A stretch of DNA of 64,000 nt, taken from the NCBI GenBank assembly GCA_039105265.1, contig JAPFFF010000062.1:62001-126000 (forward strand), written 5' to 3'. This document shows positions 11,184-22,161 of this stretch, one piece after another. Source of the DNA: Tritrichomonas musculus (lineage: Eukaryota; Parabasalia; Tritrichomonadida; Tritrichomonadidae). How positions within the stretch are numbered: position 1 is the first letter of the stretch; each line of letters opens with the position of its first letter. Below the pieces are notes generated by a model. That model worked only from the letters and a program-made list of their open reading frames with translations, searched no databases and was not told where the DNA came from. A program made the translations under genes and the position numbers.

Positions 11184-12062
11184 TTGATTTATTCATAATG
11201 AGCAAATAATGAATAAAAAGCATTTTTTAAAAAATCATTTTTAATTTATACTTTTTTATTTAAATCTGTTTATTTTCTGCGTAAAATGAAAAGTTTAATT
11301 TAATAATTACATTTTTCATAAAATTAATATTATTTTCCTCATCATATTTTAGAAATATTTGATTTTTTACATAATGCACGTTTGATAATACGTTTATATT
11401 TATGAATAATTATCGGCTTTTCCTCGATGAAAAAAGAAAATAAAGAAGTATAAGCAGTATAACATAAATATACATTTAATTTAATATATATTTAATACAA
11501 ATTTATGTATATTATCTATGAGGATTTTTGGATATCATTGATAAATATAAAAATTTTAAAATGCAATTCATAGCATTTACTGGAGTTATTGTATGTAAAA
11601 TATGATGAAAAATCTTATATATAACGGAAAAGTGGATTACTTAAACAGAGTAATAAAAATATCGAATAATCGAAATAAATTGATAATTATCAAATTTAAG
11701 AATTGATTAATAAGAGTATAAATAGTGAATTGAAATACGATTGTGCATTGTTTGCATACTTTTGTAGCTTTTTATTGAAACTCTTTATCGAAATCAAATT
11801 AGATATCTTGAGTGGAAATGAAATTTTCGAATAAAATTTATGCCATTATAACTTTCATCATACAGTGATCAATATATATTTTTTGGGGATTATTCCTCCA
11901 TGAATACCTAAATTGCCTAACCAAATTTTTCAACTATTTTTTTAAATTTTTTAAAAAAATGCATAACTTTATTTTTTTTTTGAAAAAAATGCATAATAAA
12001 AAATGTTTTCAGAAAAAAATCAACTTTTTTTTTGAAAAAGTGGGAAAAAGTGAAAAGCACCC
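11184..12062. repeat. Right terminal inverted repeat of Y (unoccupied arm)
   Basis: Reverse complement of 567-665 plus 2132-2911. It lacks the MITE and so preserves the ancestral TA site at 11964-11965. No coding content is seen. Confidence 0.85.
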
Positions 12063-12071
12063 TCATTTTTT

Positions 12072-13090
12072 TCCACTTTTTTGAAAAATATATCAAAAAA
12101 TTATGCTTGTTTTTAGCAAAGGTATGCTGAAAAAATCTGAAAAAAATATATGATAATCAGTAATTGATAGTAATAATAATTACATAAATTTCATGGGGAA
12201 ATTCCTCATTGTCAGACATATTAAATTTAATATTTACCGATGTCATTAAAAAAAAGAGCTTTTAATGAAGGAACATTATAGATAATCGATTTTTACATAA
12301 CTATTCTCATGTATGTATCAAAATTAATAGATTTATAAAATGATCACATATTATATAAAATCACATTACTGAGCATTTGCGTTAAAATAAAGAACTTTGC
12401 TGCCCTAAACTTTATAGTATATCGTTTTTTACTTATATTTTTTATTATAAATGTTATATACAGTGTCTTAAAAATTTGCGAATTTTCATTAATAATAAAA
12501 AATTTCAAAGTAAAACTGAAATAAAAACATAATGAATACATATATCATGTAACATATATATTAATTATATATAAATCATTTCATCAATTCCTTTTTTTCA
12601 CACAAAAAACTCGATTTTGTAAAAAAAATTTAAAAAAATTAAACGTGCTAAAATTGTATTTCACAGTTTTTTTACTTTAATTATTACTTTTTAAGAAAAA
12701 TATATTTATTAATATATAAAACATAAAGAGAACTCGATTAATAAATTAAAATTATCCTATTCCGTGATGGCATTTATGCTCTTTGTTGTAAATTCATCAA
12801 ATTTTATTTCTAAATTCATTATTTTTTCATCTTGTCGTTGCATTAACTAATAATTGACAATATTAAATGATACAATATATTATATTATTACTTATTCTTA
12901 TTCATTCATACTCCTTGTTATGAGTTCATGGAATCTTATTTCTAAATTTAATATTATTTAACTTTTTCATTAAAATATCTAGCATTATACAATATTTTGT
13001 GATATTATGTGTTATTACAATGTTATAAATCTTTTATTTATTTTCATATGTATCAAATAAAAGGTGTTTCAAAAACGACAGTTTATTTAA
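12072..13090. repeat. Left terminal inverted repeat of X (inner part)
   Basis: Inverted copy of 16345-17360. For example, the 65-codon frame 12344-12541 (minus) gives the same translation as 16893-17090 (plus), so the arms are essentially identical. The ends inside are AAAGGTGTTTCAAAAACGAC (about 13060) and its complement near 16355. The identical short frame is a consequence of the repeat and not evidence for a gene. Confidence 0.85.
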
Positions 13091-16000
13091 AAAAATTTTA
13101 TATCAATTCTATTAAAACAACATGTCCATTTTAATGCATCAATAAAATCAAATAATTATTTAATGACTACATCACAAATAATGTCAATTCACAAAAATAA
13201 ATATCTTATTTTTAAAATATATATAAAGATTACATATGAATATCAAATATAATATTTTTCTGGTATTTGTAAATAAATTTTATTTATTTAAGTATAATCT
13301 ATAACATTATCAATTTATACAATAATGTATATTAAAAGAAATTTTGTTATATCTTGATTATTGACTGGCTAACGTTCATTTAAAAAATGAATAAAAAAAT
13401 GCATATTGAAATTTTTCACTTGTCATAATAATTCACTTTTTTATAGACGCAATTACATTAAAGATTAAAAATCATATATAAAAATTATTTTCTGCATTAT
13501 TTTTATTGTTTCAAGTGTTTATAAATATGCAAATAAATTTTATTTATTTAAGTATAATTTAATTGATATGATTTGGTTTTTCATAAACATTAAAAATCTC
13601 ATGTTGTTCTTCCTTGTAATATCAATTTGAGATTACTTGATTATCATCTATATCAAAAGTTTTACAACAGCAACTTTTTACAACATATTTCTGGTATTTG
13701 CTCTTACTGTATGGCGTGAAATAAAGACATAATTGCTCTTACAGTATGAAAATGCGTTGTGCTATTCTTCTGATTCTTTATCCTTTTGCATTATATATCC
13801 TTCTTTTTCCTTTTCACTTTGATCTCCCATGTCATTTGTTGAACTCCAATCAAACTCGCAATGAATATCACTAACTTTTTATTCGTATTCTATTGTATTA
13901 AGCGTTTTTTCCAATTCTTGATGATTTGCAAACTTTTCATGTAAAAGTACAAGCTTGAAAAAAAAAGCGATTTAAAATGATTATTATACTGTATTAACAT
14001 TTTTTGTACCATTCTAGAATAAGATTAAATGATTCTTCAATGATTAAATAATAATAATTCATTTTTAAAATTTATATTGTTCCTTCTTTTAACCCACATT
14101 AGGTCTTGGCGATATAACAGGTACTGTTAGACCTGGGCCACCTTTTAGAGCTCACAGCAAACCTGTACTACTTTTTTTATACTTGAATGACATACTGATT
14201 TGTTAGATATGATATTCAGTGTATTTTCCATAGCTGCAATCAAATATAACAAGCTTCCCATATATTTTAAAAGAATAACATTATTATTAAGTCCTTTTAA
14301 ATCACCAAGGAAAATAGATGTTCCATGAAATTTGATTTGAAAGAAATCATTCATGATTAATTAATCTTTAAATCAAACATTAATCACTGAAAATATAAAT
14401 TAATTACTAAAATGATTCATTTAATCACTGAATATTCATCAATTACTGAAATATAGAAAGAATAATGTTTATTCAAATAAACTAGTCAATGATAAATTCA
14501 TTTATGTATTCATGAATCTAATTATCAATGCTAAGAGCAAAGTTTTTATACGTTTATTTAAGTCAAACATAATATAATAGTAGAAAATCTAAATATAATC
14601 ATTTTAGAAAAATTCTTGATAAAAGAGTAAATTTAATAAGTATAATAAAGAATGTATAAATTTAAATACAAATATATATATATATATAGAATTTTTATAT
14701 ATTGAATAATCAAAAAAAAAAAGCAATTTTTACAGAGGGGCAGTACATGAAACTTTTTAACGTCTTTATTCAATTTGAAACTCTTATATTTCAATAACTA
14801 CAATAAATACAAAAACCAAAAATGTTTCCCCGGATACTTGCTCAATAGTTTAATATAAATAAATAACCTGATTAATGATAATGCATTAGAATTTTATGAT
14901 ATTTTAGGTTTTTCAATTTAGAAAGATTGACGGTTTAATGATAGGATCCGTTAGGTCAATTTATTAATTCGATTAAAACATTAAGATCCCCCTAATAAAA
15001 TTGGGAATCGACTAGGTAGATTTTGTAAATCAAGAATCCAAAATTTGCTAAAATTGAGAACTTAACGTATATTTTATGCTCAGAAAAGTCTTTTTTTTGA
15101 ATAGATTTTTTAAAAAATTCTATACTTTTTTTTGAGAATTAAAAATATTTTATGTAAGCTCATACAATTAATTATGAGATTTTTTTTTCAATGTATTATT
15201 AAAAAATAAAATAATTGTATCATTAATAAATTAGTTGTTACTAATTATTTTAAATATAAATTAACATTTTTTGCTTTTATATTTTATATTTTCTAAAATA
15301 ATAATTTGTTTATTATTTATAGAATTGTATACTATATGTTTTAAAAATTAATGCATTAATTCAATTTTAAAAATTTCAAATAATTATTTTTTTAAATTAA
15401 TAATCAATTCAAAAGTTTGTTTTATACGATAATGAAAAATATGATAATATCTCCAATAATATTAAGATTTTTTATTTTATTAAAATTTATATATGATTAA
15501 AATAATAAGATATATTTTATATTTTGTTATATCAGCTTTTTCATATTTTTTTTTTAAATTATCAATCTAGAATAAAATGAATAAATCATAATAATCATTT
15601 TAATGTATCTTAATAATCGTAATATATCTAATTTGATGATGATAATATTATAATAATCATCAAATATTGAAAAAAAATCGTAAAAAGATTATATTTAAAA
15701 AAAGCATTATAAATAAAGAATGTAATCAGTGATTTTTATTTTAAAACAACTTTAATTAGCAATTAAATCCAATAAAGTAAACAAATATCAGTTTTTTAAT
15801 TGTGAATCGTATTTTCATAATTTTAATATTTAATAATATATATAAATATGACTTAATGATAAAAGACTAAGATTTATTTTGAAATTTTAGTAAATTAATT
15901 AAAACAAGACTGTTTTAAACAAAATAAATTGAAATTTTTTTAATATAAAATTCAATTCTTTGTGAAAATTTGAATTAAAATAATATATGAACATTTTTCA

Positions 16001-16344
16001 TATATTATAATAAATAGCAAATTAATTTTAAAATTAAAATATAATATAATTATCAAACTTATATAAAAAATATTATAAGTATATAAATGAGTTATTATAT
16101 GTTTATATTCAGAATATAAAAATGTTTCATTATTTTGGCTAAAATTATTTGAAATATTTACAAAAAATAAAGTAATCAAAATATATATTTATTAATTGGT
16201 AAATATATTAATAATTAACTAGTATTAATTTTATTAAATTAAATATATAATATTATAAAACATGTTAAAAAAATATAACAACCTCAATAAAAAATTTTAA
16301 TCCGTAAATTATATGTACTGCTACTCTATTTTTACATTTTTTTT
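13091..16344. other. Core of X: no intact gene, traces of minus-strand coding
   Basis: Very AT-rich. Minus-strand coding-like traces occur at about 13780-13960 (acidic, lysine-rich end) and 14145-14354 (69-residue frame), separated by non-coding sequence. Neither is recognisable as a transposase. A direct repeat with core AAATTTTATTTATTTAAGTA occurs near 13275 and 13535. Segment 16090-16335 recurs in diverged form at 57180-57425. Confidence 0.4.
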
Positions 16345-17469
16345 TAAATAAACTGTCGTTTTTGAAACACCTTTTATTTGATACATATGAAAATAAATAA
16401 AAGATTTATAACATTGTAATAACACATAATATCACAAAATATTGTATAATGCTAGATATTTTAATGAAAAAGTTAAATAATATTAAATTTAGAAATAAGA
16501 TTCCATGAACTCATAACAAGGAGTATGAATGAATAAGAATAAGTAATAATATAATATATTGTATCATTTAATATTGTCAATTATTAGTTAATGCAACGAC
16601 AAGATGAAAAAATAATGAATTTAGAAATAAAATTTGATGAATTTACAACAAAGAGCATAAATGCCATCACGGAATAGGATAATTTTAATTTATTAATCGA
16701 GTTCTCTTTATGTTTTATATATTAATAAATATATTTTTCTTAAAAAGTAATAATTAAAGTAAAAAAACTGTGAAATACAATTTTAGCACGTTTAATTTTT
16801 TTAAATTTTTTTTACAAAATCGAGTTTTTTGTGTGAAAAAAAGGAATTGATGAAATGATTTATATATAATTAATATATATGTTACATGATATATGTATTC
16901 ATTATGTTTTTATTTCAGTTTTACTTTGAAATTTTTTATTATTAATGAAAATTCGCAAATTTTTAAGACACTGTATATAACATTTATAATAAAAAATATA
17001 AGTAAAAAACGATATACTATAAAGTTTAGGGCAGCAAAGTTCTTTATTTTAACGCAAATGCTCAGTAATGTGATTTTATATAATATGTGATCATTTTATA
17101 AATCTATTAATTTTGATACATACATGAGAATAGTTATGTAAAAATCGATTATCTATAATGTTCCTTCATTAAAAGCTCTTTTTTTTAATGACATCGGTAA
17201 ATATTAAATTTAATATGTCTGACAATGAGGAATTTCCCCATGAAATTTATGTAATTATTATTACTATCAATTACTGATTATCATATATTTTTTTCAGATT
17301 TTTTCAGCATACCTTTGCTAAAAACAAGCATAATTTTTTGATATATTTTTCAAAAAAGTGGAAAAAAATGATACAAAAAATTTTTTTTATTAAAAAAATG
17401 ATCAAAAAAAAATTTTTTCTCAAAAAATTGATTTTTTTTAAAAAAAAAGTTGAAAAAGTGAAGATGTCC
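16345..17469. repeat. Right terminal inverted repeat of X
   Basis: Inverted match of 12072-13090 followed by the inverted match of 458-566. It is interrupted by element B four bases before the conserved terminus would finish, and the last base of X is 18265. Confidence 0.85.
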
Positions 17470-18257
17470 TAAGCTTGTAAAATATACCCAAATGTAAAAA
17501 AAAGACCTGGTCTTGGTGATTCTTTCTGGTCTTTTGGCGATTTTAATAAATCTTTTAAAAAGTTATTTCTTATGAATTATTAAATAAAATGATTAAATGA
17601 TATTTGATGAAATAATAATTCAATTTACGAATCAACATTCAATAAATTCAATGAATTTATTTAATTACTCGGCTATATATATTCATAAAAATATAAATAC
17701 TATTAATATTTTAAATACATTTTATATCAGTATATATTTAAAATATAAATGAAAAAAAATTATTTTCAATTGAAAAAATGCTTTTATTGATTTTATTATA
17801 TATTTATATCTTATTTTTTTTTTATTTTATATATGATATTTTGAAAGCTTTACAAATCACCATCGCCAAAAAAACCGTTTTGGTGATCTCCAAAATATAT
17901 GTAAACTATTCAAAATTGAATGCTGTCGCCAAAAGCCCAAGACCTGGGCTTTTGGTGAAATCGGTTATTTGGCTTTTCATCGTCAATATAAATGAGCTTT
18001 TTATTATTATTTTTTATGATATATTATACAAATCATACAATTATTTTGTAATATTCAAAAAATAACATTTTTTTACTGAGAAAATCTTATCGATTATTAA
18101 TATGACTTTTGATAAAACTCATTTAATTCCTCTTTCAAATAATTCAATGGTTTATGACAATAATAAATATTAATAAAATTTATTTGACAATAATATGGTT
18201 ACATTTGGTGATTTTTAAAACCCAAAAAACGTTTATTTCACCAAATTTACAAGCTTA
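17470..18257. mobile_element. Small element B inside X's right end (788 bp, hAT-like)
   Basis: Ends TAAGCTTGTAAA / TTTACAAGCTTA, flanked by the duplication GATGTCC (17463-17469, 18258-18264). One more base on each side can be read as an 8-bp duplication if the ends are taken as asymmetric. This is compatible with a hAT-type MITE. No transposase is encoded; the 95-codon frame 17778-18065 is AT-driven. An internal hairpin CCAAAAGCCC...GGGCTTTTGG lies at about 17928-17957. Confidence 0.75.
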
Positions 18258-18274
18258 GATGTCCCTGCTCAATC

Positions 18275-18512
18275 GGCAAAATTTAAAAAAGTGTTAAATA
18301 TGAAATGTGATATAAAAAATAGTTATTTAAATATTTTAATCTTGACTAATCGACATTATTTCCTGCCAAAATCAAAATAAATAGTATTTTAATGGCATAA
18401 AATAAACATATATAATTTTATTAATCAAAAGAAGAAAATCAACCAAATTAAATATTGGATATTAATTTTTCTGAAATATATTTTCGATATTTGACAATCA
18501 GATATTTACTTA
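18275..18512. other. Intergenic AT-rich spacer
   Basis: Resumes the host sequence after X (first codons continue the fragment left of X). Otherwise it is AT-rich and carries the 3' flank of the subtilisin pseudogene. No gene is seen. Confidence 0.4.
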
Positions 18513-21500
18513 TTAAAATAATAAAGGAGTTTTCAATGGCTCAGTAGAAGAAACTTTTTCTGATTGCAGCAGTTGTGCATTTTGAAGTGACGGCTTCATC
18601 CACACGCAAAGAACAACAACAGCTATGATTGATCCGAGGGCCATGGCGCCGGTTACAATTGCAGTAATGAGTAACACCGTCTTTTTGCTCGGTTTCTTTG
18701 AATGACCTCCATCTTGGTCGCTGGAAGGATTGGGCACATCAGTCGTTTGCGCAGGTGTCGGACTATCAGTCTTGTCTCGAGTTGGCCCATCAGTGGGTGC
18801 ATGCGTTGGCTTACTTGCAGGTTCAGTTGTTGGCTCGTTTGTTGGTTCACTTGTTGGTTCATTTGTTGGTTCACTTGTTGGCTCATTTGTTGGTTCACTT
18901 GTTGGCTCATTTGTTGGTTCACTTGTTGGCTCATTTGTTGGTTCACTTGTTGGTTCACTTGTTAGTTCATTTGTTGGTTCACTTGTTGGCTCATTTGTTG
19001 GTTCATTTGTTGGCTCATTTGTTGGTTCATTTGTTGGTTCATTTGTTGGCTCATTTGTTGGTTCACTTGTTGGCTCATTTGTTGGTTCACTTGTTGGCTC
19101 ATTTGTTGGTTCACTTGTTGGCTCATTTGTTGGTTCACTTGTTGGCTCATTTGTTGGTTCACTTGTTGGCTCATTTGTTGGTTCACTTGTTGGCTCATTT
19201 GTTGGTTCACTTGTTGGCTCATTTGTTGGCTCATTTGTTGGTTCATTTGTTGGCTCATTTGTTGGTTCACTTGTTGGCTCATTTGTTGGTTCACTTGTTG
19301 GCTCATTTGTTGGTTCACTTGTTGGCTCATTTGTTGGTTCACTTGTTGGTTCACTTGTTAGTTCATTTGTTGGTTCATTTGTTGGCTCATTTGTTGGTTC
19401 ACTTGTTGGCTCATTTGTTGGTTCACTTGTTGGCTCATTTGTTGGCTCATTTGTTGGCTCGTTTGTTGGTTCACTTGTTGGTTCACTTGTTAGTTCATTT
19501 GTTGGTTCACTTGTTGGCTCATTTGTTGGTTCATTTGTTGGCTCGTTTGTTGGCGCACTTGTTGGTTCATTTGTTGGTTCATCGGGGGAGGCGTTGGTTT
19601 ATCTTCGGTGATCATCTGCAGGTGGTAGTCAGCTTGTGAGTCACTATTTGCGAAAATAGCCACGCAGACATCCTTGGTTCCGAAGTCTATTTTTACAGTT
19701 TACATGCGTCTCGTACTCGTGAAAAGCGAGGTGGCACTCTGGGCTGATCCAGGCTGCAGTGTGCATTGTTCCCGCTGCCACGTAGAGCTTGACTTCCTTT
19801 ACAACCTTTTCCATCTTGAACAGCACTCTTTGAATCTCACGCGGCTGCAAAGTGAAGCTTGTTTCGCCATCGTTGTTTACGATCACCTTCACCTTTGCCT
19901 GACAAAGAGGCCCAATCTCGTCCTCCTTGCAGAGGCAGTATCCAGGGCGGTTTGGATCAGCGTCAGCACAAGGAGCGTCAGTTGACTCGGCGAACTCGAT
20001 GTATTTGTTTTCAATGTCGCCAGTTGCAACGACGGAGAAGTTCTGGGAAAGAGTGACATTATCAGCCTTGATACTTGAGTCGAAGAACTTGTTTCCATAG
20101 ACGTGAACAGTGTAAGTGCCAACCTTGATCTCGTCCTTTCTGATGATGACTTTCTCGTTGGTTGAAGTGTGCTGAGTATCGCTGCTATTAAGATGGCCTC
20201 CTTTGAAGAGCGGCTCCTCCAGCGACTTTTGGCGTTGACATTGAAGTTCCTTCTTTGAACACCAAACCGCAACCGTCACTAACATCTTTACAACTATAAG
20301 GCGTGCCATCAACAGCATAAGACTTTGCGCTAACAATTGTTGTTCTAGGTGCAGTTGCGTCTGGTTTCATCATGCCTTTGTTACCTGGTCCAATTGATGC
20401 ATAACTTCCCTTCATAATTGGAAGCGTCTCGTTCACTTGAGCGTTCAAAGTGATTATTATTGGCGCATGATTGTCAAGCAACTTTTGGACATTTTCATTT
20501 GCAGATGTTAAAAATGTTCCATGCGTGTATTCAACGAAACAAGAGTCAATGAAGTCTCTCAATTCACTTATTTCAGCACCATACAAAAGCGAAATATGTG
20601 ATCCATTAATCATCTTACAAACATCGTCTGAATGATCATTTTCATAATGAACTGCAATGATTTCAGACTCACCTTCTTTTGTCCCAAAAAATCAGATCGA
20701 TACTCAAAGTCCTTACCAGAAAAGACGCCATAACATTGGATCAGAATTGACGAATCATTCTCACATTGAACAGCGAATTGTAGCAGATACAGAAAGGACG
20801 TTCTTTGAACCACTCGGATCAATCACAGAGAAAGGACTAAAAATTCCATAATTTCCAGCAGCAAAGATGAAGATGCTTTGCGGATTGTTGTATGCAAGAA
20901 GGCCGTATTCATGATTCAACGAATCAACATACTTGTCATTATCACCCCAGCTGTTGCTTGAAATTCTCGAATTATGCGTGTTCATTGCACGTTCAAGATC
21001 AGCACCAGTGATGTTCCCATAAATACCAGCATAAACAAGCTTCGCATCAGGAGCTGCACCATCAAAAAGTGAACTCATTGAATGTTCTCCTTCTGTCACT
21101 ACACTTTTGCCAGCCAATGTTCCTGCTGTGTGCGTCCCGAGCTCCTCGTTTTTAAGGCTCTCCTCTCACTCTTTCATGTCCTTGCTCGATTGGTGGAACA
21201 AAAACTTCCGGTGGGTCGGCATGTCGGTGTTGAACTCAACCGAAACGTTCTCGTCATGAAACATTGGATTGCAGAAATCTATCGGCGAGTCTTCAATGGT
21301 GATAATTTCACCTTCACCGGTCAAGCCATGTTTGTGAACATACCTTTCAAATACATAAAGCTTTGAATATTCATCGCGGAAAAACAGTTGGCGGTTTTTT
21401 TGTGTATAACCGATATTTATGTTGTTTTGTAATACTGGATTTTTGTAAGTGGAGATTTCGCGAACAGCAGGGATTTCTGAGAGCATTTTGGCAACTTTCT

Positions 21501-22052
21501 GCTATTTCAATATGAATTCTGAATTTTTGAGTTCGTTTTGATCGACTCGGATAATATACGAATTATCACTATTAATTAGATCAATCGTAAAAAGATCATC
21601 GATAGGTGTAAGATCATAGTTGGGCGCTGTTTTGACATTAAAGTAGTTTGTGTCTTTATAGGGACTAATTAAGTCGATTTTTTCTGATGGTTCGATTAAT
21701 TTGACTAGTGAGTATGGCGAAATCAGTTTTAACTGAGCCTCTGATAAATAAAGTATAAAAGTGTTTTTAACAATTTGGTCGCCAATCTGAAGATTAATGC
21801 ATTTTTGGACTTTTGATAAATCATTACTAAATATATGAACATAATACCATTGCTTTTGATCATTCTTTCCTTTTTCTGAATTTAAAAATCTTTTCAATGA
21901 TGAAGAAATGGTTTTTGACGGTTTATTGTGGAGATTTGAAAGAGTAAATGTCTTTCTTGGGCTAGTTGAAAAAGTAAAAAGGCAGGGAGATTAACAATCA
22001 AGCCCTCTTCTTTGCTCATAAAAGAAATTGCAAAAAGAAAACAGAGAACCAT
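18513..22052 (-). pseudogene. Membrane-anchored subtilisin-like serine protease (S8), decayed
   Basis: Likely start ATG at 22052, with a hydrophobic signal peptide (MVLCFLFAISFM). The S8 catalytic blocks are all recognisable in order: Asp region ITIEDSPID (about 21290), His region GTHTAGTLAG (about 21125), Asn region FAAGNYG (about 20855), and Ser region GTSMSTPKVAGG (about 20225-20250). Then come a beta/EGF-like stretch (CADADPNRPGYCLC), an EPTNEPTS stalk of about 250 residues (18826-19590), a transmembrane helix ([20 protein letters not shown]) and a short cytoplasmic tail. Reading is broken by in-frame TAG (21502) and TGA (21166), and by frame changes near 21970, 20775, 20685, 20206, 19690 and 19575, several in homopolymers. 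It is either a pseudogene or partly an assembly-error product; the intact neighbours favour real decay. Confidence 0.85.
18826..19590 (-). repeat. 24-bp tandem repeat encoding NEPTSEPT stalk
   Basis: On the plus strand the unit is GTTGGTTCACTTGTTGGCTCATTT with small variants. On the minus strand, in the protease frame, it reads NEPTSEPT. Thr/Pro/Glu-rich stalks project catalytic domains from trichomonad membranes and are likely O-glycosylated (inference). Near-perfect units indicate recent expansion. All other open frames here ([24 protein letters not shown]) are phase shadows. Confidence 0.9.
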
Positions 22053-22161
22053 TAAAATGATTTTTTCGATAGAATAAACTTTTTGAATATTTATTCAATT
22101 TTTGACAATAAGATAAATTTCAATAAACTTTTTCTTAAAAAAAATAAAAATAAAAGAGTTT
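22053..22161. promoter_or_regulatory. 109-bp divergent intergenic region
   Basis: Separates the start of the minus-strand subtilisin pseudogene from the start of the plus-strand Sel1 kinase, so any promoters must be packed here. No clear match to the trichomonad Inr (TCA+1YWWY) is found adjacent to the kinase start. The region is A/T tracts. Confidence 0.4.

Larger units (their letters stand above)
567..12062. mobile_element. Nested element Y with Polinton/Maverick-like gene core (fossil)
   Basis: Y begins GGAAAATCTTCACTTTTTC and its right end reads back as GGGTGCTTTTCACTTTTTC. It is flanked by the 9-bp duplication TCATTTTTT (558-566 and 12063-12071), and removing it restores X's terminal repeat. 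The arms are near-identical inverted repeats (about 567-3250 without the inserted MITE, against about 10850-12062) and run inward into acidic trinucleotide repeats. The core (about 5400-9600) carries an HNH_3 endonuclease, a small coiled-coil protein and a proline-rich Ulp1/adenain-type protease, a set known from trichomonad Mavericks. No DNA polymerase B, integrase, packaging ATPase or capsid gene is seen. It looks broken, with at least several breaks. A Maverick core bounded by Mutator-like ends is unexpected. Confidence 0.65.
458..18265. mobile_element. Outer transposon X, Mutator-like ends, 9-bp TSD, carries nested elements
   Basis: The left end GGGACATCTTCACTTTTTC (458-) is the reverse complement of the right end (GTGAAGATGTCCC, ending at 18265 once element B is discounted). 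The same 9-bp sequence TGCTCAATC lies immediately outside both ends (449-457 and 18266-18274). A 9-bp duplication with long terminal inverted repeats is typical of Mutator-like elements. X's own DNA is 458-566 plus 12063-18265, minus B. Its terminal repeats are about 1.1 kb (458-566 continuing at 12072-13090, against 16345-17469). The middle (13091-16344) holds no intact transposase. Superfamily assignment rests on ends and TSD only. Confidence 0.75.

Noticed and set aside
12344-17090. Identical 65-codon frames at 12344-12541 and 16893-17090 as a duplicated gene
   Set aside because: They lie in the two inverted arms of transposon X; identity is due to the repeat and the translation is not protein-like.
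18698-19639. Leu/His (LLAHLLVH) and Val/Gly (VGSFVGSL) repeat proteins
   Set aside because: Antisense readings of the NEPTSEPT stalk of the minus-strand subtilisin gene.
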